This document shows positions 16,270-24,260 of a stretch of DNA of 64,000 bases, piece after piece. Each line of letters starts with the position of its first letter. Position 1 is the stretch's first letter. A program made the translations under genes and the position numbers. The stretch comes from Prevotella sp. (GTDB lineage: Bacteria > Bacteroidota > Bacteroidia > Bacteroidales > Bacteroidaceae), in assembly GCA_017561825.1 (NCBI GenBank), contig JAFZBK010000067.1, forward strand, positions 62,001 through 126,000, given 5' to 3'. The notes beneath the pieces are model-generated. The model was given only the letters and a program-made list of their open reading frames with translations, was not told the origin of the DNA and made no database searches.

Positions 16270-16689
16270 TATCTTTCTACCTCTTTTCTTTGGCGCAAAG
16301 AAAAGATACAAAAGAAACATCCACCCCCACCAAGCCTCCCCCTATATGGGGAGGATGTAACTGATTCCGGGCAGAATCCGCCCTCCATCAGGGTTTTGGT
16401 ATGGCTCACCAGCCTTTGCCCCTTCGGGGTGAGCCATGCGTTCTTTTCCGCTCCTACTCGTCGCTCGTTCATTAAGGTACGCTCAGGGCATCAAAGCCCT
16501 GGCGTTATTTCTTTTCGGCTTGCGCCGTCCTTTGACCGAATCCCTTTGACCTTTGACCGAGTCCCTTCGACCTCCTTACTCCTTACTCCACAATTCCCCT
16601 CCCTTTGGAGGGGCTAGGGGTGGCTCCATTTCCCTCCCTACGGGGGAGGGTCAGGGAGGGGCTCCATCCCCTTCCTCTTGGGGAGGGGG
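16270..16689. repeat. Intergenic block of G/C-rich and short tandem repeats, no gene
   Basis: No credible coding region is seen between the lipoprotein gene and mazG. The block holds several copies of a CCCTCCC...GGGGAGG inverted motif (around 16319-16355, 16588-16620, 16630-16665 and 16668-16695). It also has a CTCCTTACTCCTTACTCC run near 16563-16585 and repeats of TTTGACC-GA (16540-16575). Similar CCCCTCCAAAGGGAGG sequence recurs at 56271-56290, and CTCCTTACTCC-type runs recur at 24190-24235 and 43708-43745. Confidence 0.65.
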
Positions 16690-17544
16690 TTAGGGGGTGA
16701 GGCTCCTCTTCGCTTCCTCCCACAGTTTATCCATTTCCTCCAACGTCATCTCTGTGAGCGGTTTACCGGATTTAATGGAATGCTCCTCCACGTAGTTGAA
16801 ACGACGGATGAATTTCTGGTTCGTGCGCTCCAGGGCATTGTCGGGATTCAGCTTATACAGACGCGCCGCGTTGATCACCGAGAAGAGGAAATCCCCCAGC
16901 TCAGCTGTGGAGCGATCCCTATCCTCTCTGTTCAGCTCCTCCTCCAACTCATTCAGCTCCTCGTGCACCTTCTTCCACACATCACGACGGTCCTCCCAGT
17001 CGAACCCCACATTACGGGCTTTGTCCTGGATGCGGTAAGCCTTGATCAGACTCGGTAGTGCATCGGGAACTCCACTGAGCACGCTCTTGTTCCCGTCCTT
17101 CTCCTTGAGCTTGATCTGCTCCCAGTTCTGCAACACCTGCTCGGCGGTCTTCACGTCAGGTCGCTCAACCTTCGCCTGGAAGCGCGGATCATCCAACGGC
17201 AACGGTTCCTTCTGTCCAACCTGCGAAGGATCATAGATATGCGGATGTCTGAAGATCAGCTTGTCGGCCTGTCGGTTACATACGTCAGCCATATCGAAAT
17301 CGTCTGTCTCAGAACCGATTCTCGCATAGAACATCACATGCATCAGCACATCGCCCAGTTCCTTGCAGATCTCCTTGACATCGTTCTTCATCAGCGCGTC
17401 GCACAGCTCGAAGGTCTCCTCGATGGTATTGGGCCTCAGACTCTCATTGGTCTGCTTCTTATCCCACGGACATTTCTCCCGTAGCTGGTCCAACACATCC
17501 AGCAACCTACCGAAAGCCTCCAGTTTCTCTTCTCTTGTATGCAT
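16690..17544 (-). CDS. mazG: Nucleoside triphosphate pyrophosphohydrolase MazG
   Basis: The 284-residue product has two MazG domains. The first has LREKCPWDKKQTNESLRPN and EEFELCDAL-like EExxE residues (IEETFELCDAL, KEICKELGDVL). The second has NVGFDWEDRRDVWKKVHEELNELEEEL and AELGDFLFSVINAAR. It hydrolyses (d)NTPs to monophosphates as a cleansing enzyme and can affect ppGpp levels in some bacteria. It has its own promoter upstream. Confidence 0.93.
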   Translation of the reverse strand: MHTREEKLEAFGRLLDVLDQLREKCPWDKKQTNESLRPNTIEETFELCDALMKNDVKEICKELGDVLMHVMFYARIGSETDDFDMADVCNRQADKLIFRHPHIYDPSQVGQKEPLPLDDPRFQAKVERPDVKTAEQVLQNWEQIKLKEKDGNKSVLSGVPDALPSLIKAYRIQDKARNVGFDWEDRRDVWKKVHEELNELEEELNREDRDRSTAELGDFLFSVINAARLYKLNPDNALERTNQKFIRRFNYVEEHSIKSGKPLTEMTLEEMDKLWEEAKRSLTP

Positions 17545-17564
17545 CGTCCTTTGTTTATTTCATG

Positions 17565-17596
17565 CAAATGTCGCAATAATTTCGGAAATAGCCAAA
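17565..17596 (-). promoter_or_regulatory. Probable promoter of mazG
   Basis: Minus strand TTTG (17593-17596), 20 bp, GACATTTG (17565-17572). The first bases of the -7 box deviate from TAnn, so this is weaker than others in the window. Confidence 0.5.
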
Positions 17597-17642
17597 TAAT
17601 TAGCATGAAAAGTAAAAAGATAGTAATGTCAATGTATAAGAT

Positions 17643-18572
17643 TTAACATGATAACGAATTCACAATAATGTATAAATAAGAAACGCCACCAACAACTATA
17701 CATGCAATAAAAGCCAACAATAATGGAATCCACCAATACTTCCTTCTTTTGCTACACAAAAGAGTAATAGAACAGACAACACCAATGAACACAAAGAACA
17801 AAGAGGAAATCAATAGTATTACTTTCAAATGATATCCTTGAAAAGGTACAGATTTGTTCTTGTCATTTTTCAACTTTTGAAGATCTTTTTCGGTAGGTGT
17901 GTTGTCATACAAAGTCTTGAATGAATGATACAATTCTGTTAAACGATTCAAACAGCTATAAATCAACGTGCTATCATGCAATTCGACAGCCTTGCATATT
18001 GAGTCTGCAAAGGCTACAAGTTCTCCACAATTGCTGTTATCTTCTGGTGTCCAACACTCTGCTGTATATGGCCATGAAATAAAATCATAGGTTGTTCCAT
18101 CAAACCCCATTCTATCATCAGCAAGGTAAGATGAAGAGAGAACAGCAAACTTCATCATTTGAGAGATTGAATCTACAACAATGGAGGATAATTGTAAACT
18201 ATCTTCTATTATAGTTATCTTCTTTGACTTGGCTGGTGGCCATATTTGTATTTCTGCTTTTCTAAGAATTAGCGTTCCTCCGTCAATTCCAGCTAGACTA
18301 TATTCCGCCTCGAATGAAGGACGTACAATATATGCAAAATTATAATGATGTGGCAATAACAAATTATTGATTTGTAAATCATAATCGTTAAGCATATTGT
18401 TACCATAAAAGATTGCCCCTGTAATGGGTGTTAATCGCGATTGTGCGTAGGCATTTGTAGCACCACACAAACATACGAGGATTAATAATGATATCACTGA
18501 AAGGCTAATCCTTCTGGTTTCTATTGTTTGGAGGAGTCCGACAATTTGTTTATTTTCCTTTCTTTTTACCAT
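17643..18572 (-). CDS. Uncharacterised membrane protein with exported domain
   Basis: A protein of about 309 residues, not recognised. It starts MVKRKENKQIVG with a signal/anchor near residues 24-40 (LSVISLLILVCLCGATNAYAQ). A soluble domain of about 190 residues follows (contains WPPAKSKKITIIEDSLQ, DFISWPYTAECWTPEDNSNCG). The C-terminus has two membrane segments (VILLISSLFFVFIGVVCSITLL and WWIPLLLAFIACIVVGGVSYLYI). An upstream ATG (18620) is possible. The gene is visibly more AT-rich than its neighbours and sits in an accessory cluster, which suggests later acquisition. Confidence 0.6.
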   Translation of the reverse strand: MVKRKENKQIVGLLQTIETRRISLSVISLLILVCLCGATNAYAQSRLTPITGAIFYGNNMLNDYDLQINNLLLPHHYNFAYIVRPSFEAEYSLAGIDGGTLILRKAEIQIWPPAKSKKITIIEDSLQLSSIVVDSISQMMKFAVLSSSYLADDRMGFDGTTYDFISWPYTAECWTPEDNSNCGELVAFADSICKAVELHDSTLIYSCLNRLTELYHSFKTLYDNTPTEKDLQKLKNDKNKSVPFQGYHLKVILLISSLFFVFIGVVCSITLLCSKRRKYWWIPLLLAFIACIVVGGVSYLYIIVNSLSC

Positions 18573-18628
18573 CTGGATAATGTTAGTATTTTTACAGGTA
18601 TAGATGGCATCGCGAGCCATTCTGAAGA

Positions 18629-18657
18629 CAAAGGTACAAAAAAAACAACCAAATCAA
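18629..18657 (-). promoter_or_regulatory. Promoter of the uncharacterised membrane protein gene
   Basis: Minus strand TACCTTTG (18629-18636) with a TTG (18655-18657) 18 bp upstream. It lies between the gene and the 22-bp palindromic array, which begins 25 bp further upstream at 18682. Confidence 0.6.
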
Positions 18658-18681
18658 CAAGGATTTATATTGTTTTAACAT

Positions 18682-18769
18682 CAGTACAGTGACGTGTGTA
18701 CTCCAGTACAGAATGGCGTGTACTGCAGTACAGTGGCGTGTGTACTACAGTACAGAACGCCATGTACTC
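18682..18769. repeat. Four tandem 22-bp palindromic repeats
   Basis: Four units of exactly 22 bp (18682, 18704, 18726, 18748). Each has the dyad AGTACA-N8-TGTACT. Units 1 and 3 share the centre GTGRCGTG; units 2 and 4 have GAATGGCG and GAACGCCA, so there is also a 44-bp higher-order pattern. The array ends in the stop codon of the gene at 18768 and lies 25 bp upstream of the promoter at 18629-18657. The two-turn period and dyads look like operator sites for a dimeric protein. No binding protein is known. Confidence 0.8.
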
Positions 18770-19199
18770 AGTCATTCCAGCAGTAATGCTGCTCGTAAGC
18801 ATCGAAATCAAGATGGGAAAGTCCCAGTTTATTGAGTAAATTGCGTATTACGGTAATGTCCTTGGGCGAGCAAAGGCACTCGCCACGTTTGTGCTCAAAG
18901 TATCTGGTACGTCCGAAATATATCTTCAGACTTTCCATAAACTCCTTGTACTGTCCAGGAAGCATCTGTGCCTTCATGGCGTTAAAGCCGCGGGCATATT
19001 GCTGCACCTCGTCAGGACGATAGTACTCGCACTGATCCGAAGGTTTCGTACGTAGAGGATTGACGATGGTGACAAGATGGTTCTTCTTCGTTAGTACCTG
19101 CATCGCCATCTGGCGCAGACAGTGGTTAGCTACAGGACAATCAGTTACCACACAAAGCGGATACCCATTGGGTACATCTTTAGAATTGATTTTGTTCAT
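18768..19199 (-). CDS. DUF6078-like Cys-rich protein
   Basis: The 143-residue product starts MNKINSKDVPNGYPLCVV. It carries a TDCPVANHCLRQMAM segment with two Cys-containing pairs, then YFGRTRYFEHKRGECLCSP and a C-terminal DFDAYEQHYCW. This agrees with my memory of the Bacteroidetes DUF6078 family (family name from memory). The Cys cluster could bind zinc. A start 14 codons upstream is possible but overlaps the previous gene further. It overlaps the 3' end of the next gene upstream by 20 bp, so both belong to one transcript. Confidence 0.6.
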   Translation of the reverse strand: MNKINSKDVPNGYPLCVVTDCPVANHCLRQMAMQVLTKKNHLVTIVNPLRTKPSDQCEYYRPDEVQQYARGFNAMKAQMLPGQYKEFMESLKIYFGRTRYFEHKRGECLCSPKDITVIRNLLNKLGLSHLDFDAYEQHYCWND

Positions 19200-20016
19200 A
19201 TTGATTATTGTTTTGTTGTTTTTCCCATATATGATGTGCATCAGTAATCACGTATGCCAGCTTTTTCGGTCCGAAGTAGTTCTTCACCCACTTGGCAATA
19301 GCCTCGCTAGGCCAGTTCTCGATACCCACCCGACAAGCCATGTGCTTTATCAAGTGACATTTGAAATAGGTCATCAGCACGCATTCCGCTACCTCCAGGT
19401 CGACTTTATACTTGCGCTGGTAATGATAGAGGAACTCACCAAAATAATTGCTTTGAAGTTGTTCCTGGAAGTATAATTTACACAGTCCGTCGTTGATGCG
19501 CTTGACTGCTTCTTCACTTGGCTTCACATGGAATTGGGGCACGTTGCCTGCCAACAGCACTTTCATATTGATGCCGTTCTTATGGGCACGTAGGTTTTCT
19601 GCTATCCTGTCACGGTCATTAGGATTCACCTGCGCATTGACCTTGCAGTCAAAGATAGCATGTTTGATAGAAGGTTCAATAATCTTCTGATTGTCGGTGG
19701 GCTCGAACCTGTCGGGCACCAGAGGTGTCATAAAGGCCACCATCTGGCCTGTCTCTCTATCACGAACGACACGAAAGCAACCCGACTGTTCTATCAGTGT
19801 TGTTAGTTCTGCATCCTGTTTAAAACCAAGCGCTTTTCGCAACTCGTTGAACTTCTGCTGCGGATAGCAGAGCGTTACAGGATCCATATACTCCACTGCC
19901 CCATCAAACAGGTATCGGATTTTACCGATAGCGTTCCATGACAGTCGTTTAGCTCGCCAATGACGGCAGTAGCTTCTGGCGCTTGTCGCACCCATTGCAA
20001 TGTCTGTTTTATTCAT
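19180..20016 (-). CDS. DUF6043-like uncharacterised protein
   Basis: A 278-residue soluble protein with no signal peptide or membrane segment. Recognisable stretches are AELTTLIEQSGCFRVVRDRETGQ, PLVPDRFEPTDNQKII, and a C-terminal Cys/His-containing segment (VAECVLMTYFKCHLIKHMACRVG). I believe this is the Bacteroidetes family DUF6043 that often accompanies DUF6078, but the name is from memory. Its function is unknown. It shares a transcript with the DUF6078-like gene. Confidence 0.55.
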   Translation of the reverse strand: MNKTDIAMGATSARSYCRHWRAKRLSWNAIGKIRYLFDGAVEYMDPVTLCYPQQKFNELRKALGFKQDAELTTLIEQSGCFRVVRDRETGQMVAFMTPLVPDRFEPTDNQKIIEPSIKHAIFDCKVNAQVNPNDRDRIAENLRAHKNGINMKVLLAGNVPQFHVKPSEEAVKRINDGLCKLYFQEQLQSNYFGEFLYHYQRKYKVDLEVAECVLMTYFKCHLIKHMACRVGIENWPSEAIAKWVKNYFGPKKLAYVITDAHHIWEKQQNNNQYEQNQF

Positions 20017-20057
20017 TTGTCTTATTCATATATAGATTTACCTACTCTACCAAGATG

Positions 20058-20129
20058 TCATAGATGTCGAGACCTATCCCAAATAGGTCTCATCTATGAC
20101 TATAAGTCCCTATTTATAGGATAGGGACT
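20058..20129. other. Two consecutive stem-loops between DUF6169-like and DUF6043-like genes
   Basis: First: TCATAGAT (20058-20065) pairs with ATCTATGA (20092-20099), and inside it GAGACCTAT (20069-20077) pairs with ATAGGTCTC (20083-20091). Second: AGTCCCTAT (20105-20113) pairs with ATAGGGACT (20121-20129). No T-run follows on either strand, so they are not standard terminators. They could be RNA processing or regulatory structures. Confidence 0.7.
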
Positions 20130-20142
20130 ATACGAATAGTCC

Positions 20143-20676
20143 TTATAAAGCATTGTTCGGTGTTTCCCGAATTTCATCATCAATATCAAATAGTAACGAG
20201 ATTGTTTCACAAAACTCTTCTATCGCTTGCGGCAATTTGGGGCATTTCAGACGTGAGAAGATGGCAACAAAGTTTATCTGACCATCCATTCTACCCTCCG
20301 CTGTTTGCATGTAATACTGGTCACGTCTTTCATAGGTATTGAACCATCGTACAAACAAACGATGTCGAAAAGCCTGCTTACCATCACCAGTGGCTGTGAG
20401 ATAAAGAACTACCTCATTGTTTTGCTCAAAGAACTCTTCGATGATAGCGAAGATTGTCTGTTTGAGCTTCTTATCAAGTGGTGACCTGCCATGACGCTCA
20501 TTAGTAATACTAAACTCAAAAGCACCGCTTGGGACGAAGGCATTGTTGAGTGTAAAATCAATGTTGAAAATAGCACCAGAATCGCTTACGAAATAGTAAT
20601 GATTCAGTTTCTCCGGTTTCTGCCACACCCTATATGGGGCATGCAGATTAATGATGTTTAATCTGAGCCTATTCAT
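20143..20676 (-). CDS. DUF6169-like uncharacterised protein
   Basis: The 177-residue product starts MNRLRLNIINLHAPYRVWQ. A beta-rich domain follows, with YYFVSDSGAIFNIDFT, and FEFSITNE, and a helical patch (KLKQTIFAIIEEFFEQNNEVVLYLTATGDGKQ), then FVRWFN. It resembles a Bacteroidetes family I recall as DUF6169. No signal peptide or catalytic motif is evident. It is encoded 25 bp downstream of a small charged protein with which it is probably co-expressed; the pair has a toxin-antitoxin-like size pattern but no direct support for that. Confidence 0.55.
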   Translation of the reverse strand: MNRLRLNIINLHAPYRVWQKPEKLNHYYFVSDSGAIFNIDFTLNNAFVPSGAFEFSITNERHGRSPLDKKLKQTIFAIIEEFFEQNNEVVLYLTATGDGKQAFRHRLFVRWFNTYERRDQYYMQTAEGRMDGQINFVAIFSRLKCPKLPQAIEEFCETISLLFDIDDEIRETPNNAL

Positions 20677-20701
20677 AGTAAAAAGATTTAAGAGAGGATG
20701 A

Positions 20702-20863
20702 CTATGCAAAGATCTCTTCCATTGTCATCCCCGACATTCTCTTTTGATGTATTTCTTCAAGTTCACGTTGTTTTTCTTCCATACGCTGCTTTTTATCTGC
20801 CATGTACTGGCGGAAAGCATTACGGACTTCTTCACGAGTCCTTTTCTTTTTTGTTGTTTCCAT
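20702..20863 (-). CDS. Small charged coiled-coil protein
   Basis: The 53-residue product starts METTKKKRTREEVRNAFRQY and consists almost wholly of Lys, Arg and Glu rich helix, ending GMTMEEIFA. The start is set by a promoter at 20896-20927; a longer in-frame start at 20926 lies within the promoter. It is transcribed with the DUF6169-like gene. Similar small helical proteins often act as partners or antitoxins, but this is inference. Confidence 0.6.
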   Translation of the reverse strand: METTKKKRTREEVRNAFRQYMADKKQRMEEKQRELEEIHQKRMSGMTMEEIFA

Positions 20864-20895
20864 ATCAGAAAATATTAGATGATGATTATCATCTG

Positions 20896-20927
20896 CAAAA
20901 GTACCAATTATTATTGAGATAGCCAAA
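20896..20927 (-). promoter_or_regulatory. Promoter of the small-protein / DUF6169-like pair
   Basis: Minus strand TTTG (20924-20927), 20 bp, TACTTTTG (20896-20903). It gives a leader of about 25-30 nt for the 53-residue protein. Confidence 0.7.
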
Positions 20928-20993
20928 TTATTAGATACTTTTTTACTCTGTGAGTGTCGTTCGTAATCTTAATTAGGGGTTTAACAAATTTCA

Positions 20994-21036
20994 CTGCTCC
21001 AAAATTTGGCTCTTCCTCCTTTTTTTCGTACCTTTG
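20994..21036 (+). promoter_or_regulatory. Promoter of tagaturonate reductase gene with upstream box
   Basis: TTTG (21005-21008), 20 bp, TACCTTTG (21029-21036). The -33 element is inside the 16-mer CTGCTCCAAAATTTGG (20994-21009), which occurs at the identical spacing in the relA promoter at 57348-57363. Confidence 0.75.
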
Positions 21037-21100
21037 TATCCTGAAATCATATTTGATTGATTATATATTGTAACAGACGAACGTTATCATCAAATAAAAA

Positions 21101-22582
21101 ATGAAGCGAATACAAGCACTGAACAGACACACCGCACCCAAAAGCGTGATGCCTGAGAAGATCATTCAGTTTGGCGAAGGGAATTTCCTTCGCGCCTTTG
21201 TTGACTGGATTATCTGGAACATGGATGCCAAGACGAATTTCAATGGAAGCGTGGTGGTGGTGCAACCTATCGAGAGAGGAATGGTTGACTGGCTGAACGG
21301 TCAGGACTGTCTGTATCATGTGAACCTACAGGGACGCATGAATGGCGAACCTGTGAACACCCTCGAACGTATCGATGTGATCAGCAGGGCACTGAACCCC
21401 TATTCGCAGAACGCAGCCTTTATGGCATTGGCCGAGCAGCCCGAGATTCGTTTTGTCATCTCGAACACCACAGAGGCTGGTATCGCCTTTGATGACTCGT
21501 GTAAGTTCAATGACAAGCCCGCCAACAGTTATCCGGGAAAACTGGTGCAGTTGCTGTATCGTCGTTTCAAGACCTTCAACGGCGACCCAACCAAAGGTCT
21601 CATCATCATGCCCTGCGAGCTGATCTTCCTGAACGGTCATCACCTCAAGGAATGCATTTATCAATATATCGAACTGTGGAAAGAGGATCTGGGCAGCGAC
21701 TACGAGTCTTTCAAGCAGTGGTTCACAAAGTATAACTACGTTTGCACTACCTTGGTTGACCGTATCGTACCTGGCTTCCCCCGTAAGGAGATTGCGGAGA
21801 TTCAGCAGAAGATCGGATATAAAGACGACCTGGTAGTACAGGGCGAAATCTTCCACTTGTGGGTGATTGAGAAGCCAGAGAACATGAGTATCGAGGCACT
21901 GCGCGAGGAGTTCCCTGCTGAGGATGCCGGACTGCACGTGCTTATCGCCGAGAGTGAAAAGCCCTATCATGAACGTAAGGTAACCTTACTGAACGGTCCG
22001 CATACCGTACTCTCCCCTGTTGCCTTCCTCTCAGGCGTGGATATCGTGAGGGATGCCTGCAACCACGAGGTGATTGGAAAGTATATCCACAAGGTGCAGT
22101 TCGAGGAACTGATGGAGACGCTGAACCTGCCGATGGATGAGCTGCGCCGCTTTGCCGGGGATGTACTGGAGCGATTCAACAACCCGTACGTGGATCATCA
22201 GGTGACGAGCATCATGCTGAACTCGTTCCCCAAGTTCCAGGCCCGCGATCTGCCAGGGGTGAAGGCCTATCTGGAGCGCAAGGGAAAACTGCCCGAAGGA
22301 CTGGTATTCGGTCTGGCGGCCATCATTACATATTATAAAGGTGGAAAACGTGCTGACGGTACGGATATTATCCCCAACGACGATCCGAAGATCATGAACC
22401 TGCTGCACGACCTGTGGGCAACTGGCGATACGCAACAGGTAACCGACGGGGTGCTGGGCGCTGAATTCATCTGGGGCGAGGATCTGCACAAGGTGAATGG
22501 CTTAGCCGCACTCGTCAAGGAATACCTCGACCTGATTCAGGAAAAGGGAATGCTGGAAGCTGTGAAAAAAATCATCAACTAA
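21101..22582 (+). CDS. uxaB: Tagaturonate reductase (mannitol dehydrogenase superfamily)
   Basis: A 493-residue enzyme with the N-terminal nucleotide-binding region (EKIIQFGEGNFLRAFVDW), FVISNTTEAGIAF, and the C-terminal mannitol dehydrogenase domain (VTLLNGPHTVLSPVAFLSG, DVLERFNNPYVDHQVTSIMLNSFPKF). It is expected to reduce D-tagaturonate to D-altronate with NADH in galacturonate breakdown. This fits a pectin- and xylan-using gut bacterium. A carboxylesterase and a GH8 enzyme follow on the same strand. Confidence 0.85.
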   Translation: MKRIQALNRHTAPKSVMPEKIIQFGEGNFLRAFVDWIIWNMDAKTNFNGSVVVVQPIERGMVDWLNGQDCLYHVNLQGRMNGEPVNTLERIDVISRALNPYSQNAAFMALAEQPEIRFVISNTTEAGIAFDDSCKFNDKPANSYPGKLVQLLYRRFKTFNGDPTKGLIIMPCELIFLNGHHLKECIYQYIELWKEDLGSDYESFKQWFTKYNYVCTTLVDRIVPGFPRKEIAEIQQKIGYKDDLVVQGEIFHLWVIEKPENMSIEALREEFPAEDAGLHVLIAESEKPYHERKVTLLNGPHTVLSPVAFLSGVDIVRDACNHEVIGKYIHKVQFEELMETLNLPMDELRRFAGDVLERFNNPYVDHQVTSIMLNSFPKFQARDLPGVKAYLERKGKLPEGLVFGLAAIITYYKGGKRADGTDIIPNDDPKIMNLLHDLWATGDTQQVTDGVLGAEFIWGEDLHKVNGLAALVKEYLDLIQEKGMLEAVKKIIN

Positions 22583-22605
22583 CCGTTTTTTAATAACAAC
22601 TTATT

Positions 22606-24180
22606 ATGAAAAAATTATTTTTACCGCTCCTGCTCATGGTAGCAGTTTCTGCCAATGCGCAGAACAACCCTGTGTTAACAATTGAGGGTGGTCAGGTACA
22701 AGGCGTATTCGCTGACGATCATCCCGATGTGTATGTGTATCGTGGCATTCCGTATGCTGCTCCTCCTATCAGAGAGAACAGATGGAAAGCTCCGCAACCT
22801 GTGGTACCCTGGAAGGGTGTGAAGATCTGCGACACCTTCGGTCGTCCGAGCTATCAGGCCATTCAGTACACCGGTGGCTACTATACCGAGTGGGGTTATG
22901 GTAAGGAGGCAGCCTTCAGCGAGGACTGTCTGTATCTGAACGTATGGACAAAAGCTCCTGGACAGGTTGGCAAGAAACTGCCTGTGGCACTATGGATCCA
23001 CGGTGGTGGCTATCGTGAAGGCTTCGGTTCTGAACCAGAGTTCGACGGTCAGGAGTGGGGCGCTAAGGATGTGGTGCTCGTATCTATCAACTATCGTCTG
23101 GGTATCTTCGGATTCCTCACCCACCCCGCTTTGGCAGAGGAGAGTCCGAACCATGTATCTGGTAACTATGGTATCCTCGACCAGATCGAGGCTTTGAAGT
23201 GGATCAAGAAGAACATCGAGCAGTTCGGTGGCGATCCCAACAACGTAACCATCTTCGGTCAGAGCGCCGGTGGCGGTAGCGTACGTACCCTTTGTGAATC
23301 ACCTCTGGCTCGTGGCTTGTTCCACAAGGCTGTGATCATGAGTGCTCAGGGTCTGAGCATCCCCAACCCCAACGGTGGTGGTATGATGGGTGGCCGTTAT
23401 GGCGGTGGTTCCATCGAGGATGCAGCTAACAACTCCAAGAAGATGTTCGACTGGGCAGGTATGACCGACTTGCAGAAGATGCGTCAGGCTTCTACCGAGA
23501 CTGTCTTTGCATTGCCTACCATCTATCAGCAGTGGCAGCAGGCTAACAGTCCTCAGCAACAGCAGGGCGGCTTCGGCGGCATGATGCGTATGGGTATGGG
23601 CTATATGCCGATGATCGACGGTTATGTAAGCGTGAAGAGCTTTGACGATGCTACCCGCGAGGGCACATTGGCCGACGTTCCTTATATGATTGGCTACACC
23701 CTCAACGATATGGGTAACATGGCTCCCAACATTGCCGAGTTCTGTAAGGTACGTGCCGAGAAGGGCGGAAAGGCTTGGGCTTACGAGTTCGCTCGTCCGC
23801 TACCCGATGATGGCAGTCATCCCGAAGTCACTCAGCGTCTGCGTGGTGCTTTCCACTCCAGCGACCTCTGGTTCGTATTCAAGAGTCTGAAGCACTGCTG
23901 GCGTCCTTGGACAAAGGGCGACTGGGATCTCTCTGAGAAGATGCTCACCGCTTGGACCAACTTCGCTAAGTACAGCGATCCTAACGGTCCGAAGGGTGGC
24001 GCATGGAAACCTTGCACAGCCCAGAATCCGAATTTTATGGTGTTCAAGCTGAACGATAAGGATGCAGAGGCTTCCTTCTTCGGCGAGCCCGAGACAGCTC
24101 CTCAGCAGGGCGGCTTTGGCTTCCCGGGTGGCTTCGGTGGCGCTCCTGGAGGTGCAAGACCAGCTGCTCCAAGACAATAA
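22606..24180 (+). CDS. Secreted type-B carboxylesterase
   Basis: The product has 524 residues with a signal peptide (MKKLFLPLLLMVAVSANA) and the alpha/beta-hydrolase carboxylesterase fold: VYRGIPYAAPP, EDCLYLNVW, WIHGGGYREGFG (oxyanion hole), and Ser220 in GQSAGGGS as nucleophile. The C-terminus is rich in Gly, Pro and Gln (QQGGFGFPGGFGGAPGG), and there is another Gly/Met/Gln-rich insert near residue 320. Substrate unknown; acetyl or feruloyl esters on plant glycans are plausible. It lies 23 bp after uxaB and is probably co-transcribed with it. Confidence 0.85.
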   Translation: MKKLFLPLLLMVAVSANAQNNPVLTIEGGQVQGVFADDHPDVYVYRGIPYAAPPIRENRWKAPQPVVPWKGVKICDTFGRPSYQAIQYTGGYYTEWGYGKEAAFSEDCLYLNVWTKAPGQVGKKLPVALWIHGGGYREGFGSEPEFDGQEWGAKDVVLVSINYRLGIFGFLTHPALAEESPNHVSGNYGILDQIEALKWIKKNIEQFGGDPNNVTIFGQSAGGGSVRTLCESPLARGLFHKAVIMSAQGLSIPNPNGGGMMGGRYGGGSIEDAANNSKKMFDWAGMTDLQKMRQASTETVFALPTIYQQWQQANSPQQQQGGFGGMMRMGMGYMPMIDGYVSVKSFDDATREGTLADVPYMIGYTLNDMGNMAPNIAEFCKVRAEKGGKAWAYEFARPLPDDGSHPEVTQRLRGAFHSSDLWFVFKSLKHCWRPWTKGDWDLSEKMLTAWTNFAKYSDPNGPKGGAWKPCTAQNPNFMVFKLNDKDAEASFFGEPETAPQQGGFGFPGGFGGAPGGARPAAPRQ

Positions 24181-24260
24181 TTAAATCGGAGTAAGGAGTA
24201 AGGAGAGTTTCCTCCCTACTCCTTCCTCCTTCCTCGATTAACAACTAAGACTAAACGAAC

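Noticed and set aside
16269-16617. Two short open frames (67 and 73 codons) between the lipoprotein gene and mazG
   Set aside because: They run through G/C-rich intergenic repeats, lack a promoter and have no recognisable domain.
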